Shown piece after piece: positions 62,307 to 64,000 of a stretch of 64,000 nt of DNA. A program made the position numbers and the translations under genes. Position 1 is the first letter of the stretch; each line of letters opens with the position of its first letter. This DNA is from Lytechinus variegatus (Eukaryota; Echinodermata; Echinoidea; Temnopleuroida; Toxopneustidae). Where the stretch lies: assembly GCF_018143015.1 (NCBI RefSeq), contig NC_054752.1, forward strand, positions 7,055,216-7,119,215. The letters run 5' to 3'. The notes under the pieces were generated by a model. It was given only the letters and a program-made list of their open reading frames with translations, was not told where the DNA came from and searched no databases.

Positions 62307-64000
62307 CTGCGATTAAAAATTCGAAAGAAAACAATCATCTAAGAATGAAGTGTGCATATTATCAATTGACATTAAAAAATTTATATTGCTGAATATCAAC
62401 TGAAATATAATTTCCTGAATATCACTCTCAGTCTTCTAATTTGGCATTCTCAATTTTTTTTCTTTACTTAGGCCTTGCTGAAACAATGAAGAATGTCTAA
62501 ATAGAAAACAATGTTAAGTTAAGCACTAATGTGCCAAAACAGATGTGATATAGCTAAAACTATTGCCATCTCCAACGCCTACCTTCAGAATTTTATCCAC
62601 AATCATTGTGATATAGCTCCTACAGAATCTAATTAACTTCCTACAAAATTTGCACATCATGCGACCTTCAATGACACTATAAAATAAAGGTCCCATTAGT
62701 GCATTTACATCCCTAACATTTTGAAAGGTGGCAGTTTACTTCCATAAGAAATACTGTGAGACCTAACATGACCTGTGTCAACCTCATATTACCTAAAACA
62801 GCACAATTGCAGGAAAGTTTACCTACGGCATCCATGAACCAAGGTTGGTTGGCACTGCAAATCTTGATCAATGCAATACAGCACATAGAAAAACTCTAAA
62901 AGCTTGTTCAAACAAGTCAAAAAATCAAGTTTCACTGAAGCCTAGACAGGTGTGGAGACCTACATGCTGCACATCTGCCACAAGACAATACACCAATATA
63001 TTTTATAAATAATCTTCTCAAGCAGCATTTAAAAAATTGTCTCAAATAATATTAAGCTAACTGAATATGCTAATAAACTATGACCTTGACCTTGATATCA
63101 AATGTAGATTCACCTTCCTGAAGACAAAATAATGGAGCCCCTATGGTACAATAACATTTTTTTCCCCAAACCCTTAACTCTTCATGCGTTCACCCGTAAA
63201 CCCCTTGTGTGTTGCATTATTTTAGCAGTGATCCCCTCTCATTCACATACGTGCCATGAGTCACAGAAACCTAACAATAAACCTGGCCATGGTATTGTTT
63301 GTGAGTAGGGTTTTATTGATTTTCTCCTCTCCTTTTTAAATGAACTTCCTGGCTGTGATCAGGATGTATTGATTTTTTGGGGAAAACTCAACGATTCTGT
63401 AATTTGTAAACTGCGATAATCCGCCGAATGCTAAAGTAATGTCGCACGCGCGATTGATCGATCGATCGGTACACATGTACGGTATACAAAAACGCCAGGC
63501 TATACATTGTAGCTACATGCATGCTCCGGGGCATGCAATTGTTCGAAAAACAATGGGACAGGGGACATCTATGGGAAATGAGTGGTTGTGCAAAAATGCG
63601 AACGAAACACGCCTACGGATGTGCAATAATGCCAACGTAACGCATGAAGAGTTAATTTTAACTGCGCTCCCGGACTTATTTACACCTTGCCTTGACGAAC
63701 AGCTTGTTCCTCAACAAATATCACTCATTGCCTCAAAGTTTAAATCCTTTACATTACTAATAACTATATCAAATTCAAGAAAACAACTCATTAAGTTGAG
63801 TAAACAAGTTAACTGAAGTGGCTCTTCTGATTGATGTGAAGACATGAGAATTCATATTTTTCCACAAACACAAAATTTATCTGTTTTGTGGTAAGCTTTC
63901 GCTTGCTAGGCTGCAAGCTTCGTTAGACCATTGTTGTACATGTACATGTAGCTGGTGCTATCCAGTGGTGCAATCGCTGGTGCACATCAATGAAGTACTG
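62307..64000 (-). other. Intron or upstream flank, duplicate of 47.58-48.77 kb
   Basis: Non-coding and collinear with 47578-48760, interrupted by the MITE at 63178-63651 and a small insertion near 62940-62970. The window stops inside the Penelope-like start region (63890 onward). Confidence 0.7.
63178..63651. mobile_element. piggyBac-like MITE, CTCTTCATGCG family
   Basis: Between TTAA at 63174-63177 and 63652-63655. The ends are CTCTTCATGCGTTC and AACGCATGAAGAG. The empty site is preserved at 48422-48425 (CCCTTAATTTTAACTGCG). The 125-codon plus reading at 63439 starts inside it and is not a gene. Confidence 0.85.

Noticed and set aside
25910..62306. Two or more separate genes (module array versus VWC/TIL core)
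   Set aside because: Possible, but A4 (29057-29110) ends in phase 1 and VWC1 exon 1 begins in phase 1 with a Thr lead. No polyadenylation or start-like signal was seen between them. One gene is the simpler reading.
63439..63816. 125-codon plus-strand frame
   Set aside because: It starts inside the MITE and runs across its TTAA boundary into duplicated non-coding sequence. The paralogous empty-site locus has no such frame.

Overview
The window is animal genomic DNA: AT-rich, intron-rich and full of foldback MITEs, tRNA-derived SINEs and Penelope-like fragments, with no bacterial-style operons. The repeat content, small phase-1 introns and a secreted VWC/TIL/Thr-rich protein suggest an echinoderm, most likely a sea urchin. 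That assignment is inference; no species marker was identified.

One gene explains almost all the coding signal. It lies on the minus strand, runs from about 62.3 kb down to 41, and is open at both ends. I assembled 54 candidate exons, about 5.75 kb of coding sequence or roughly 1,900 codons, joined by GT-AG junctions in compatible phases. It would encode a large secreted mucin-like protein. In transcript order it has: (i) 62.3-29 kb, a tandem array of short Thr/Pro/Ser exons (types A, B, C and D here) alternating with eight copies of a 402-bp exon that encodes an unrecognised 134-residue two-cysteine beta-rich module; (ii) 26-10.2 kb, a cysteine-rich core of VWC, TIL-VWC and VWC, each VWC split over three exons with the same phase pattern; (iii) 9.4-0.9 kb, a second run of Thr/Pro exons, then a short Cys-containing exon at 41-124.

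The array grew in steps. The basic unit is B exon, 134-residue module, A exon (2.25-3.5 kb), and a Penelope-like fragment sits in the same intron of most units. A separate A-D-C-A-A cassette occurs three times (4.9-7.6, 41.5-45.4 and 59.4-61.7 kb; the last lacks its first A exon). A roughly 18-kb higher-order duplication links 35-48 kb with 52.8-64 kb. The 5'-most units are decaying: the eighth module exon and the third C exon each carry one extra base, and one D exon has lost its upstream splice acceptor.

The introns hold dated transposon insertions with empty sites in paralogous copies (TTAA-specific piggyBac-like MITEs, hAT-like elements nested in Penelope-like sequence, SINEs), a mariner-like foldback MITE at 214-802, and a 1.1-kb minisatellite at 23.1-24.2 kb whose central third is inverted. 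No independent second protein-coding gene, functional tRNA, rRNA or CRISPR array was found.
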